This document shows, in pieces, positions 51,563 through 60,521 of a stretch of DNA of 64,000 nucleotides. The translations under genes and the position numbers were made by a program. Position 1 is the stretch's first letter. Every line of letters starts with the position of its first letter. The DNA is from an uncultured Mediterraneibacter sp. (GTDB lineage Bacteria; Bacillota; Clostridia; Lachnospirales; Lachnospiraceae), in NCBI GenBank assembly GCA_934309345.1, contig CAKRDD010000009.1, forward strand, positions 1 through 64,000, read 5' to 3'. The notes below the pieces were generated by a model. It saw only the letters and a program-made list of their open reading frames with translations. It was not told where the DNA came from and searched no databases.

Positions 51563-52873
51563 TTACAGAATATCAATATACTCCCCGGCCAGTGCTTTAT
51601 TCATGCTTCTTACTGCACAGAACTTTCCACACATACTGCAAGTATCGCTGTGGTCGTCCTCCGGTTTTCTGCTGTCGCGGATTGCTTTTGCAGTTTCAGG
51701 ATCCAGAGCGCATTCAAACTGTGCATCCCAGTCAAGAACACGGCGGGCATCTGCCATCTTATCATCGATATCTCTTGCTCCAGGAATTCCTTTGGCAATA
51801 TCAGCAGCATGAGCTGCAATTTTAGAAGCAATGATTCCCTGTTTTGTATCTTCAACATTTGGAAGAGCAAGGTGTTCAGCTGGTGTTACATAGCAGAGGA
51901 AGGAAGCACCGTTCATTGCTGCAACAGCTCCACCGATCGCGGAAGTGATATGGTCATATCCAGGCGCGATATCTGTAACGATAGGTCCAAGTACATAGAA
52001 AGGAGCTCCCATACAGATGGTCTGCTGCACTTTCATGTTAGCTGCAACCTGATCAAGCGGTACATGTCCAGGTCCTTCTACCATAACCTGAACATTATGA
52101 TCCCAGGCACGTTTTGTCAGCTCACCGAGACGCACAAGCTCTTCAATCTGGCATACGTCTGTAGCGTCAGCCAGACATCCAGGACGGCACGCATCACCAA
52201 GTGAGATTGTCACGTCATATTCTTCGCAGATATCAAGAATCTCATCATAGTACTCGTAGAATGGGTTCTCTTCTCCTGTCATGCTCATCCATGCGAATAC
52301 AAGGCTTCCTCCACGGCTTACAATGTTCATTTTACGCTTATGTTTTTTGATCTGTTCGATTGTTTTTCTTGTGATTCCGCAGTGAAGTGTAACGAAGTCA
52401 ACACCGTCTTCTGCATGCATACGAATTACATCAAGGAAATCCTGTGCAGTCAGAGTAGCAAGATCTCTCTGATAATGAATGACACTGTCGTATACAGGAA
52501 CTGTACCGATCATAGCAGGACATTCAGAAGTCAGTTTGCGACGGAACGGCTGTGTATCTCCATGGCTGGAAAGATCCATGATAGATTCGGCTCCAAGTTC
52601 TACTGCGCTCATTACTTTCTGCATTTCAATATCATAATCCTTGCAGTCACGGGAAACTCCAAGGTTGACATTGATCTTTGTGCGGAGCATGCTTCCGACA
52701 CCTTCCGGGTTCAGTGCTTTATGATTCTTGTTAGCACAGATTGCAACCTTTCCTTCAGCGACAAGCTTCATCAGTTTGTCAGTTTCCATATGTTCTTTTT
52801 CAGCTACTGTTTTGATTTCCGGGGTGAGAATCCCTTTACGAGCTGCATCCATCTGGGTTGTGTAGTTTCTCAT
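51563..52873 (-). CDS. thiC: Phosphomethylpyrimidine synthase ThiC
   Basis: A 436-residue radical-SAM enzyme that turns aminoimidazole ribotide into HMP-phosphate, the pyrimidine half of thiamine. The 4Fe-4S motif is at the C-terminus (CSMCGKFCAVR); conserved blocks include NVNLGVSRDC, DLSSHGDTQPFRR, GTVPVYDSV, HCGITRKTIEQI, EGPGHVPLDQVAANMKVQ and DYDHITSAIGGA-type residues. Start at the complement of 52871-52873 with TGGAGGC upstream. It lies downstream of thiW and its TPP riboswitch, with a 298-base gap. Confidence 0.96.
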   Translation of the reverse strand: MRNYTTQMDAARKGILTPEIKTVAEKEHMETDKLMKLVAEGKVAICANKNHKALNPEGVGSMLRTKINVNLGVSRDCKDYDIEMQKVMSAVELGAESIMDLSSHGDTQPFRRKLTSECPAMIGTVPVYDSVIHYQRDLATLTAQDFLDVIRMHAEDGVDFVTLHCGITRKTIEQIKKHKRKMNIVSRGGSLVFAWMSMTGEENPFYEYYDEILDICEEYDVTISLGDACRPGCLADATDVCQIEELVRLGELTKRAWDHNVQVMVEGPGHVPLDQVAANMKVQQTICMGAPFYVLGPIVTDIAPGYDHITSAIGGAVAAMNGASFLCYVTPAEHLALPNVEDTKQGIIASKIAAHAADIAKGIPGARDIDDKMADARRVLDWDAQFECALDPETAKAIRDSRKPEDDHSDTCSMCGKFCAVRSMNKALAGEYIDIL

Positions 52874-53171
52874 GTTGTTTTGCCTCCATTCGTATACGTG
52901 AATTATATAATTTTTGACGTCAGCAAAACACGGACAGCGTACACAAGAAAAGCTACGGTTCCATGCATATGAATAGATGCGGAAAGGAACGTAACTGTTT
53001 AGCTACACTACCAGCGAATGAATATAAGATTATGCTGACGCCTTCAACGGAGATGTATTAATGACTGTAAGATAAGAAAGTCATTAATGGAATACTCCGG
53101 TGATTACAGATTGATTCTGCATTTTCTTGTGCGGTACAAGGTGGTGTCCCCAATGTATCGCATAGAACAAC
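52874..53171 (-). other. 298-base gap between thiW and thiC with leader-like structure
   Basis: No gene is seen. On the minus strand CGTCAGC near 53040 and GCTGACG near 52920 can pair across about 120 bases, and GGAAC/GTTCC arms (near 52985 and 52955) form an inner hairpin. It does not show a TPP riboswitch core. It may be a transcribed spacer or a thiC leader of unknown type. Confidence 0.35.
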
Positions 53172-53681
53172 TTATGAAGTCGGGAAAAGCTGTGCCATTA
53201 CTCCACTTTTCTGGAATACTGAAATCAGCAGGAATGCCAGGATACTTCCGGCTACTGTTGAGATCAGGAATGGGATCACATAGATAAATAATCCTGCCGG
53301 TGCTGCTCCCATAAGGAATAAAGCAACCGGATAAGCAGCAATTCCTCCGAGAATACCTGTTCCAAGTGCCTCTGCAAGACAAGTAAGGCTTAAATTCTTA
53401 CATTTCTTGTAAACAAGTCCACAGCAGAGAGCTCCGATCATACTACCCGGGAAAGCCATCAGACTTCCGATTCCAAGTATGTTGCGTAGAAGGCTTGCAC
53501 AGAATGCAATTCCAACGCCCCAGCCGGGACCAAGAAGTACGGCTGCAAAGATATTTACCATATGTTGAACCGGTGCACATTTACTTCCGGCTACAGGAAA
53601 GCTTAAAAAGCTTCCAACGATGGCAAGAGCGGTGAGAACACCTGCAAGTGCCAGTTTTTTTGTGTTTGTTGTCTGTTTCAT
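53172..53681 (-). CDS. thiW: ECF transporter S component ThiW
   Basis: A 169-residue membrane protein with about six hydrophobic segments; APVQHMVNIFAAVLLGPGWGVGIAFCASLLRNILGIGSLMAFPGSMIGALCCGL is the hallmark of ThiW, the predicted substrate-binding subunit for a thiamine precursor (thiazole). It would use the shared EcfAAT module, which is not in this window. It is the first gene behind the TPP riboswitch. RBS AAAGGAGACT. Confidence 0.9.
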   Translation of the reverse strand: MKQTTNTKKLALAGVLTALAIVGSFLSFPVAGSKCAPVQHMVNIFAAVLLGPGWGVGIAFCASLLRNILGIGSLMAFPGSMIGALCCGLVYKKCKNLSLTCLAEALGTGILGGIAAYPVALFLMGAAPAGLFIYVIPFLISTVAGSILAFLLISVFQKSGVMAQLFPTS

Positions 53682-53704
53682 AATTTGAGTCTCCTTTCAG
53701 ATGT

Positions 53705-53734
53705 AAAAAAGGATCCTCACCTGAGTGAAGATCC
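53705..53734 (-). terminator. Riboswitch-controlled terminator before thiW
   Basis: On the minus strand GGATCTTCAC and GTGAGGATCC form a 10-base stem (one G-U), followed by six T residues. It lies about 60 bases after the TPP aptamer and before the thiW RBS, the place for a ligand-controlled terminator. Confidence 0.85.
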
Positions 53735-53790
53735 TACCAGCTGTCCGAAGTAAAAAGAGATGCAAGGGCATCTCAATCATTACATGGTAT

Positions 53791-53880
53791 CAATTCCCTC
53801 CGTTGGCATTATCCAAATCAGGTTTAAACGGGTCGAAACGGTAACACGTCTCCTCTCAGCCGGTTCTGACCAGCTCCCCT
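53791..53880 (-). ncRNA. TPP riboswitch aptamer (THI element)
   Basis: Read on the minus strand, the hallmarks are in order: GGGGAGCTGGT, GCTGAGAGGAGACG, ACCCGTTTAAACCTGATTTGG and ATAATGCCAACGGAGGGAA. These match the THI element (CTGAGA, ACCTGA, GGATAATGCCAGCGNAGGGA). It should bind thiamine pyrophosphate and lower thiW-thiC expression through the downstream terminator. Confidence 0.95.
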
Positions 53881-53910
53881 TTGACAATATTTAGTTCTTT
53901 GTCTGATGCT

Positions 53911-53939
53911 ATTATGAACCGAAAAAGTGAAAAATGCAA
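53911..53939 (-). promoter_or_regulatory. Promoter of the thi operon
   Basis: On the minus strand TTGCAT (complement of 53934-53939) and CATAAT (complement of 53911-53916) are 17 bases apart, placing the transcript start about 20-25 bases before the TPP aptamer. Confidence 0.65.
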
Positions 53940-54092
53940 GAGGAAAATTTGAAGCAAAAAGAGAAAAAATTTAAATCAGGTTTAAAATTATAAGAAGCTG
54001 TATTGAAAAATAAATAGAAAAACAATACAACTTCTTATTTTTATATATTATTACATAAAAAACAGAAGAAAAAGATTGGGTATACTGCGAAT

Positions 54093-54120
54093 TGTATTGC
54101 AACATGTATTGTTGTATATT
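54093..54120 (+). promoter_or_regulatory. Possible promoter and operator of araR
   Basis: TTGTAT (54093-54098) and TATATT (54115-54120) with 16-base spacing, with a small palindrome CAACA-tgtat-TGTTG (54100-54114) inside the spacer. The position suits autorepression. The rest of 53940-54219 is AT-rich with no gene seen. Confidence 0.4.
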
Positions 54121-54219
54121 AAGTACATGAAGAAAAAGTACTGATCAGAGCAATGATAATCAGAACACTGTAAGTGATAACGGTAATTATGGTTAATTGT
54201 ATGGAGAGGTCACGGGCGA

Positions 54220-55323
54220 ATGAAAAAATTTGAAAAAATCGTAACCTGGATTCAGGAGGAAGTCAGGTCGGGAAGAATGGTTTCCGGGGAGAAACTCCCT
54301 GCGGAACTGGAACTGTCTGAACAATTCCAGGTCAGTCGTCAGACCGTGCGACGGGCATTGGAAGAATTAGTAAAAGAGAATATTGTGGAAAGCAGACGTG
54401 GAAGTGGCTCTTATATATGTGAAGATGCGGGAATGCTTTTGGGGAATCCAGAAAGAAGAGCAGAACACGAAGAAAAACGAATCGCAGTAATGCTAACGTA
54501 TATCGATACCTATATTTTCCCTGTTATTGTCCGGGAAATTGAGAAAAAGGTGACACAGGCAGGCGGGATTCTTCAGATTGCAATGACAGATAATTCCATT
54601 GCGAAGGAACGGATGCATCTGGAAGAATTTTTGAGAACAAGAAGAATTGACGGATTGATCGCAGAGCCTGTAAAAAGCGGACTTCCGAATCCGAATTTAG
54701 ATTTATATCAGAAATTACAGAAATCAGGAATACCGGTTTTGTTTGTGAATAGTTTCTATGAGAATCTCACAATTCCGCATGTCAGTCTGGATGATGAGAA
54801 AGCAGGCTACATTGCGACGAAACACCTTTTGGAATGTGGACATACAAGAATAGCAGGAATCTTCAAGGCGGATGATGGGCAGGGAAGAATGCGATATGCA
54901 GGATACACAAAAGCACTCATGGAACATTCACTTAAGATTAAAAATCGTCAGATTTTATGGGTTGATTCGGAAGATATCCGGGAAATGGAGATGGAAAGTG
55001 ACAGAATCCTGAAACGTTTAGATGGATGTACGGCCTGTGTCTGTTACAATGATGAGATTGCAAGTAAACTGGTCAAGGTATTGCAAAGTGCGGAAATCAA
55101 AGTCCCAGATCAGATTTCCGTTATTGGAATCGATAATTCCAGTCTTGCAAGATTTTGTGAAGTACCGATCACATCGGTGAATAATCCGGCGAATGAGATT
55201 GGAAAGTGTGCAGCACAGATTATATTGGATAAGATTGATAAAAATATGGAAATGTACTCAGCGGAATTTGCACCGGAACTTGTGATGCGAAATTCTGTGA
55301 AATTATATAATGAAGTCATGTAG
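54220..55323 (+). CDS. araR: GntR-LacI type arabinose repressor AraR
   Basis: A 367-residue regulator with a GntR winged helix at the N-terminus (KLPAELELSEQFQVSRQTVRRALEELVKENIVESRRGSGSYI, about 25-65) fused to a LacI/periplasmic-binding-type effector domain (about 85-365, IAVMLTYIDTYIFPVIVREIEKKV, DGLIAEP, CVCYNDEIASKLV). This fusion is the mark of AraR, which releases DNA when it binds L-arabinose. araD and araA follow directly. RBS ATGGAGAGG. Confidence 0.92.
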   Translation: MKKFEKIVTWIQEEVRSGRMVSGEKLPAELELSEQFQVSRQTVRRALEELVKENIVESRRGSGSYICEDAGMLLGNPERRAEHEEKRIAVMLTYIDTYIFPVIVREIEKKVTQAGGILQIAMTDNSIAKERMHLEEFLRTRRIDGLIAEPVKSGLPNPNLDLYQKLQKSGIPVLFVNSFYENLTIPHVSLDDEKAGYIATKHLLECGHTRIAGIFKADDGQGRMRYAGYTKALMEHSLKIKNRQILWVDSEDIREMEMESDRILKRLDGCTACVCYNDEIASKLVKVLQSAEIKVPDQISVIGIDNSSLARFCEVPITSVNNPANEIGKCAAQIILDKIDKNMEMYSAEFAPELVMRNSVKLYNEVM

Positions 55324-55347
55324 ACAGCAGACGAAAGGAGAAGAACA

Positions 55348-56052
55348 ATGTTAGAACAGTTAAAAAAAGAAGTGTATGAGGCAAATATGCTGCTTCCAAA
55401 ATACGATCTGGTTACATTTACATGGGGAAATGTAAGTGGAATCGATCGAGAAAGCGGACTTTTTGTTATTAAACCAAGTGGAGTTGAATATGATAAGCTG
55501 ACTCCGGAAGATATGGTAGTTGTTGATCTGAACGGAAATAAAGTAGAGGGACGTTACAACCCATCTTCCGATACACCGACACATGTTGTTCTTTATAATC
55601 GTTTTCCAAAAATCGGTGGTGTTGTACATACACATTCTGCATGGGCAACAAGCTGGGCACAGGCAGGAAGAGATATTCCATGTTACGGAACAACACATGC
55701 AGATTACATCTATGGAGAAATCCCATGCGTGCGTAATCTGACGAAAGAAGAGATTGAGGAAGCATATGAGAAGAACACAGGAGTTCTGATTGCAGATGAG
55801 TTTGAAGCTAAGAAGAAAGATTATATTGCAGTTCCGGCAGTTCTTTGTAAGAATCATGGTGTATTTACATGGGGGAAAGATGCACACGAAGCAGTTCACA
55901 ATGCAGTTGTTGCAGAAGAAGTTGCAAAGATGGCAGCAAGATGTGAGATGATCAATCCGCAGGTAAAACCGGCTCCGCAGGAACTTCAGGATAAGCATTA
56001 CTATAGAAAACATGGTGCGAATGCCTATTACGGACAGAATACAGCAAAATAA
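55348..56052 (+). CDS. araD: L-ribulose-5-phosphate 4-epimerase
   Basis: A 234-residue class II aldolase-fold epimerase. Zinc His residues lie in GVVHTHSAWATSWAQ and in the C-terminal NHGVFTWGKDAHEAVHNA; the substrate loop is GTTHADYIYGEIPCVRNL. It turns L-ribulose-5-phosphate into D-xylulose-5-phosphate for the pentose phosphate pathway. RBS AAAGGAGAAG. It follows araR by 24 bases and precedes araA by 83. Confidence 0.95.
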   Translation: MLEQLKKEVYEANMLLPKYDLVTFTWGNVSGIDRESGLFVIKPSGVEYDKLTPEDMVVVDLNGNKVEGRYNPSSDTPTHVVLYNRFPKIGGVVHTHSAWATSWAQAGRDIPCYGTTHADYIYGEIPCVRNLTKEEIEEAYEKNTGVLIADEFEAKKKDYIAVPAVLCKNHGVFTWGKDAHEAVHNAVVAEEVAKMAARCEMINPQVKPAPQELQDKHYYRKHGANAYYGQNTAK

Positions 56053-56135
56053 TAACTGTCAAGTATAACACAGTAACAAATTAAGTGATAAATAAAAAAT
56101 AACTATAAACATTTTATTACAAGGAGGACACAAAA

Positions 56136-57635
56136 ATGTTAAAGAAGAAAGAGTACAAATTCTGGTTTTGCACAGGTTCACAGGATCTTTACGGAGATGA
56201 ATGTCTGGCGCATGTAGCAGAGCATGCCAAGATTATCGTAGAGAAGCTCAATGAGTCTGGAGTTCTTCCATATGAAGTTGTATGGAAACCAACATTGATC
56301 ACAAACGAACTGATCCGTAAGACTTTTAATGAAGCTAATATTGATGATGAATGTGCCGGTGTCATTACATGGATGCATACATTCTCACCTGCAAAATCAT
56401 GGATTCTTGGACTTCAGGAGTTCAGAAAACCACTGCTTCACCTTCATACACAGTTCAATATGGAGATCCCATATGACACGATCGATATGGATTTCATGAA
56501 TGAGAACCAGTCAGCACATGGTGGACGTGAGTTCGGACACATTTTCACAAGACTTGGAATCGAGAGAAAAGTTGTTGTTGGACACTGGTCAGACGAGAAG
56601 GTTCAGGAGAAGATCGCTTCCTGGATGCGTACAGCAGTTGGTGTGATCGAGAGCAGCCATGTACGTGTCATGAGAGTTGCAGACAACATGAGAAATGTAG
56701 CTGTTACTGAAGGTGATAAAGTAGAGGCACAGATTAAATTCGGATGGGAAGTAGATGCTTATCCGGTAAATGAGATCGCAGAGTCTGTAGATGCTGTAAG
56801 CGCAGCAGATGTAAATACATTAGTAGAAGAGTATTATGACAAATATGAGATCCTTCTTGAAGGAAGAGATCCGGAAGAGTTTAGAAAACATGTTGCTGTT
56901 CAGGCACAGATTGAGCTTGGATTCGAGCGTTTCCTTGAGGAGAAAAATTATCAGGCAATCGTTACACATTTTGGAGATCTCGGTGCACTCAAACAACTTC
57001 CTGGACTTGCGATCCAGCGTCTGATGCAGAAGGGATATGGATTTGGAGCTGAAGGAGACTGGAAGACAGCAGCTATGGTCCGTATCATGAAGATCATGAC
57101 AGAAGGCATGAAAGATGCAAAAGGAACATCGATGCTGGAAGATTATACATACAATTTTGTGCCTGGAAAAGAAGGAATTCTTCAGGCTCATATGCTTGAG
57201 ATCTGCCCATCTATCGCAGATGGTCCGATCAGCATCAAGGTAAATCCACTTTCTATGGGAGACAGAGAAGATCCTGCAAGACTTGTATTTACATCAAAAG
57301 AAGGAAAAGGTATCGCAACATCACTGATCGATCTTGGAGACCGTTTCCGGCTGATCATCAATACAGTGGACTGCAAGAAGAATGAGAAACCAATGCCGAA
57401 GCTTCCGGTAGCAACAAACTTCTGGACACCGGAACCGGATCTTGCAACAGGAGCTGAAGCCTGGATTCTTTGCGGTGGTGCACATCATACAGCATTCTCT
57501 TATGATATCACTGCAGAACAGATGGGTGACTGGGCAGCAATGATGGGAATCGAAGCTGTATATATTGATAAAGATACAACAATCCGTAATCTGAAAAATG
57601 AACTCAGATGGAATGAACTTGCATTTAGAAAATAA
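56136..57635 (+). CDS. araA: L-arabinose isomerase
   Basis: A 499-residue isomerase that turns L-arabinose into L-ribulose, the first step of the pathway. Conserved blocks are FWFCTGSQDLYG at the start, CAGVITWMHTFSPAKSWI, LHTQFNMEIPYDTIDMDFMNENQSAHGGREFG, FGAEGDWKTAAMVRIMK with a metal-binding Glu, and GGAHHTAFSY near the C-terminus. RBS CAAGGAGGA. Length is normal for the family. Confidence 0.97.
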   Translation: MLKKKEYKFWFCTGSQDLYGDECLAHVAEHAKIIVEKLNESGVLPYEVVWKPTLITNELIRKTFNEANIDDECAGVITWMHTFSPAKSWILGLQEFRKPLLHLHTQFNMEIPYDTIDMDFMNENQSAHGGREFGHIFTRLGIERKVVVGHWSDEKVQEKIASWMRTAVGVIESSHVRVMRVADNMRNVAVTEGDKVEAQIKFGWEVDAYPVNEIAESVDAVSAADVNTLVEEYYDKYEILLEGRDPEEFRKHVAVQAQIELGFERFLEEKNYQAIVTHFGDLGALKQLPGLAIQRLMQKGYGFGAEGDWKTAAMVRIMKIMTEGMKDAKGTSMLEDYTYNFVPGKEGILQAHMLEICPSIADGPISIKVNPLSMGDREDPARLVFTSKEGKGIATSLIDLGDRFRLIINTVDCKKNEKPMPKLPVATNFWTPEPDLATGAEAWILCGGAHHTAFSYDITAEQMGDWAAMMGIEAVYIDKDTTIRNLKNELRWNELAFRK

Positions 57636-57686
57636 AAAATCATTAAGAGGATAACCTTCAATACTTAAAAATTCATCGAAAAATCA

Positions 57687-57715
57687 TTGAAATGAAGAAA
57701 ACGAAAAGGTATAAT
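57687..57715 (+). promoter_or_regulatory. Promoter of ddh
   Basis: TTGAAA (57687-57692) and TATAAT (57710-57715) with 17-base spacing, a near-consensus promoter. It separates ddh expression from the arabinose genes. Confidence 0.8.
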
Positions 57716-57734
57716 ATCTAATTAGAAAAAAAGT

Positions 57735-57784
57735 CTCCGTAAATCTGTCTGCTAAGAAAATGCAAAGCAGACAGATCTGCGGAG
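57735..57784 (+). promoter_or_regulatory. 5' UTR hairpin before ddh
   Basis: CTCCG and ATCTGTCTGCT (57735-57753) pair with AGCAGACAGAT and CGGAG (57766-57784), with a small internal loop. No T run follows, and the ddh RBS AAAAAGGAG comes directly after. It may stabilise the mRNA or modulate ribosome access. Confidence 0.65.
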
Positions 57785-57801
57785 CAAAAAGGAGTTTAAG
57801 T

Positions 57802-58788
57802 ATGAGTATTAAAATTGGTATTTTAGGTTATGGTAATCTTGGAAGAGGCGTTGAGTGCGCAGTAAAGCAGAATGATGATATGGAGCTTGTGGCAGTGTTC
57901 ACAAGAAGAAATCCGGAAGATGTCAAGATTCTGACAGAGACTGCGACAGTTTGTAATGTAGCAGACGTAGAAGACTGGAAAGATAAGATTGACGTTATGA
58001 TAATTTGCGGAGGAAGCGCAACAGACCTTCCAAAACAGACACCTGTTTACGCAAAGATGTTCAATGTAATCGATAGTTTTGATACACATGCAAGAATCCC
58101 GGAGCATTTTGCAAATGTAGATGCAGCCGCAAAAGAAGGCGGACATGTAGGAATCATCTCCGTGGGCTGGGATCCGGGAATGTTCTCACTGAACAGACTG
58201 TATGCGAATGCAATTCTTCCGGATGGAAATGATTACACATTCTGGGGCAAAGGTGTAAGCCAGGGACATTCTGACGCAATCCGCAGAGTTGAAGGTGTCA
58301 AAGACGGAAAGCAGTACACAATTCCGGTAGAGGCTGCACTGAAAGCAGTAAGAAACGGAGAGAATCCGGAGCTTACAACAAGACAGAAACATACAAGAGA
58401 GTGTTTCGTTGTACTGGAAGAAGGAGCAGATGCGGCGAAGGTAGAAGAAGAGATCAAGACAATGCCGAACTACTTCTCAGATTATGATACAACAGTACAC
58501 TTTATCAGTGAAGAAGAACTGAAAGCAAACCACAGCGGAATTCCGCACGGTGGATTTGTACTCCGCAGCGGAAAGACAGGATGGGATGGTGAGAATAAGC
58601 ACCTGATCGAATATAGTCTGAAACTGGATTCCAATCCGGAATTTACATCATCTGTACTGATCGCTTATGCAAGAGCAGCTTACAGACTGGCAAGCGAAGG
58701 ACAGAGCGGATGCAAGACAGTATTTGATATTGCACCTGCATACTTAAGCGCAAAGAGCGGAGAAGAGCTTAGAAAACATATGTTATAA
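57802..58788 (+). CDS. ddh: meso-diaminopimelate dehydrogenase
   Basis: A 328-residue NADPH-dependent enzyme that makes meso-diaminopimelate in one step from tetrahydrodipicolinate, for lysine and peptidoglycan. The Rossmann motif is IGILGYGNLGRGVE; family blocks include CGGSATDLPKQTPVYAKMFNVIDSFDTHARIP, VGWDPGMFSLNRLY, GVSQGHSDAIRRVEGV and a C-terminal GKTGWDGENKHLIEYSLKLDSNPEFT. ATG 57802 follows AAAAAGGAG; an upstream in-frame ATG lies in the hairpin. It is placed between araA and the sugar kinase gene but has its own promoter and terminator. Confidence 0.95.
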   Translation: MSIKIGILGYGNLGRGVECAVKQNDDMELVAVFTRRNPEDVKILTETATVCNVADVEDWKDKIDVMIICGGSATDLPKQTPVYAKMFNVIDSFDTHARIPEHFANVDAAAKEGGHVGIISVGWDPGMFSLNRLYANAILPDGNDYTFWGKGVSQGHSDAIRRVEGVKDGKQYTIPVEAALKAVRNGENPELTTRQKHTRECFVVLEEGADAAKVEEEIKTMPNYFSDYDTTVHFISEEELKANHSGIPHGGFVLRSGKTGWDGENKHLIEYSLKLDSNPEFTSSVLIAYARAAYRLASEGQSGCKTVFDIAPAYLSAKSGEELRKHML

Positions 58789-58859
58789 ATACATGTTGCG
58801 TGACATTTTGCGGCAAAATCTGCTGTGAAAAAACGGAAGCAATGTGTTATATGAATCGG

Positions 58860-58904
58860 ATGCGGCGATGACTTATTAAAAGGAGTTATACGCCGCATTT
58901 TTTA
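58860..58904 (+). terminator. Terminator after ddh
   Basis: ATGCGGCG (58860-58867) pairs with CGCCGCAT (58891-58898), followed by six T residues. The next RBS (ACAGGAGGG) begins a few bases later, so some read-through into the kinase gene is possible. Confidence 0.8.
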
Positions 58905-58919
58905 CAGGAGGGCAAAAAT

Positions 58920-60521
58920 ATGAGAGGAAAAGAAGAGATTAAGAAAACAATCGAAGAAGGAAAGGCAGTGCTTGGAATTGAGTTTGGTTCTACAAGAATC
59001 AAAGCAGTTTTAATTGATGAGGATAAAAGTCCGATCGCATCCGGAAGTTATGACTGGGAGAATCAGCTTGTAGATAACATCTGGACATACAGCATGGAGA
59101 AAATCCAGAATGGTCTTCAGGGATGTTACCAGGATCTTGTGAAAGATGTAGAAGCAAAATATAATGTGAAGCTTACAAAATTTGCAGCACTCGGAGTCAG
59201 CGCAATGATGCATGGATATCTTGCATTTGATGAGAATGATGAATTGCTTGTTCCGTTCCGTACCTGGAGAAATACGATCACAGAAGAAGCTTCTGAAAAA
59301 CTGACAGAGCTCTTCTCTTATCATATTCCGCAGCGTTGGAGTATTGCTCATCTGTACCAGGCAATCTTAAATGGTGAAGAACATGTAAAAGATGTTCGTT
59401 ATATTACAACACTTGCAGGATATATCCATTGGAAACTGACCGGCAAGAAGGTGCTCGGAAATGGTGATGCAGCAGGAATGTTCCCGATTGACATAGCTAC
59501 TAAGAAGTTTAATGAGAAGATGATGGATCAGTTTGATGAACTTACAACAGAAAAGAATTTCCCATGGAAGATCCGCGAAATCCTTCCGGAAGTTCTTGTT
59601 GCCGGAGAAGACGCAGGCGTATTGACAGAAGAAGGCGCAAAACTGCTTGATCCTACAGGAACACTTCAGTCCGGAATTCCAATGTGTCCTCCGGAAGGAG
59701 ATGCCGGAACAGGAATGGTTGCAACAAACAGCGTTGCTGTCCGCACAGGAAATGTATCTGCCGGAACAAGTGTATTTGCAATGGCAGTACTTGAGAAAGA
59801 CCTGACAAAGCCTTACGAAGAAATTGACCTTGTAACAACTCCGGCCGGAGATCTTGTAGCAATGGTACACTGTAATAACTGTACATCAGATCTGAATGCA
59901 TGGGTGAACCTGTTCCGTGAATTTGCAGAGAGTATGGGAATGACAGCAGATATGAACCAGATTTTTGGAACACTTTATAACAAAGCATTAGAAGGAGATT
60001 CCGATTGTGGCGGACTTCTGGCTTACAACTATTTCTCAGGAGAGCATATTACAGGATTTAACGAAGGAAGACCGTTGTTCGTTCGTAAACCTGACAGCAA
60101 ATTTAATCTTGCAAACTTTATGAGAGTGCATCTTTATACTTCTCTTGGAGCATTGAAGACAGGAATGAATATCCTTCTGAAAAAAGAACATGTTGCATTG
60201 GATCGAATGATGGGACATGGCGGATTGTTTAAGACAAAAGGTGTTGGACAGAGAATCCTTGCAGGAGCAATCAATACACCGGTTTATGTTATGGAGACAG
60301 CAGGTGAAGGTGGTGCATGGGGAATCGCACTGCTTGCCGATTACCTTATTAAGAAAGAGGACAAGGAATCGCTGACAGATTATCTTGAGAACAAAGTATT
60401 CCATGATGCAGTGGGAACAGGAATGGATCCGGTTGCGGAAGATGTGGAAGGATACGAGAAATTTATGGAAACATATGCTAAGGGTCTTGCAATCGAGAAA
60501 GCAGCGGTTGAAAATTTATAG
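58920..60521 (+). CDS. FGGY-family sugar kinase, probable L-ribulokinase of the arabinose pathway
   Basis: A 533-residue FGGY kinase. The ATP phosphate loop is LGIEFGSTRIKAVLIDE, the sugar-binding region holds SAMMHGYL, and the C-terminal GGLFKTKGVGQRILAGAINTPVYVMETAGEGGAWGIA contacts ADP. A phosphate-1 and adenosine motif are both present, so it should be active. AraB is not otherwise seen, so this enzyme probably phosphorylates L-ribulose; a xylulokinase role is the main alternative. Its stop abuts the stop of the convergent deacetylase gene with no space and no terminator. Confidence 0.85.
   Translation: MRGKEEIKKTIEEGKAVLGIEFGSTRIKAVLIDEDKSPIASGSYDWENQLVDNIWTYSMEKIQNGLQGCYQDLVKDVEAKYNVKLTKFAALGVSAMMHGYLAFDENDELLVPFRTWRNTITEEASEKLTELFSYHIPQRWSIAHLYQAILNGEEHVKDVRYITTLAGYIHWKLTGKKVLGNGDAAGMFPIDIATKKFNEKMMDQFDELTTEKNFPWKIREILPEVLVAGEDAGVLTEEGAKLLDPTGTLQSGIPMCPPEGDAGTGMVATNSVAVRTGNVSAGTSVFAMAVLEKDLTKPYEEIDLVTTPAGDLVAMVHCNNCTSDLNAWVNLFREFAESMGMTADMNQIFGTLYNKALEGDSDCGGLLAYNYFSGEHITGFNEGRPLFVRKPDSKFNLANFMRVHLYTSLGALKTGMNILLKKEHVALDRMMGHGGLFKTKGVGQRILAGAINTPVYVMETAGEGGAWGIALLADYLIKKEDKESLTDYLENKVFHDAVGTGMDPVAEDVEGYEKFMETYAKGLAIEKAAVENL

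Noticed and set aside
52340..52972. A 210-codon plus-strand frame opposite thiC
   Set aside because: Overlaps the conserved thiC coding sequence on the other strand, with no RBS or recognisable motif.
55360..56013. A 217-codon minus-strand frame inside araD
   Set aside because: Covers nearly all of araD in antisense; Cys- and Ile-rich shadow.
57636..57801. A lysine riboswitch before ddh
   Set aside because: The leader is too short and has only one simple hairpin; none of the L-box conserved junction motifs is present.
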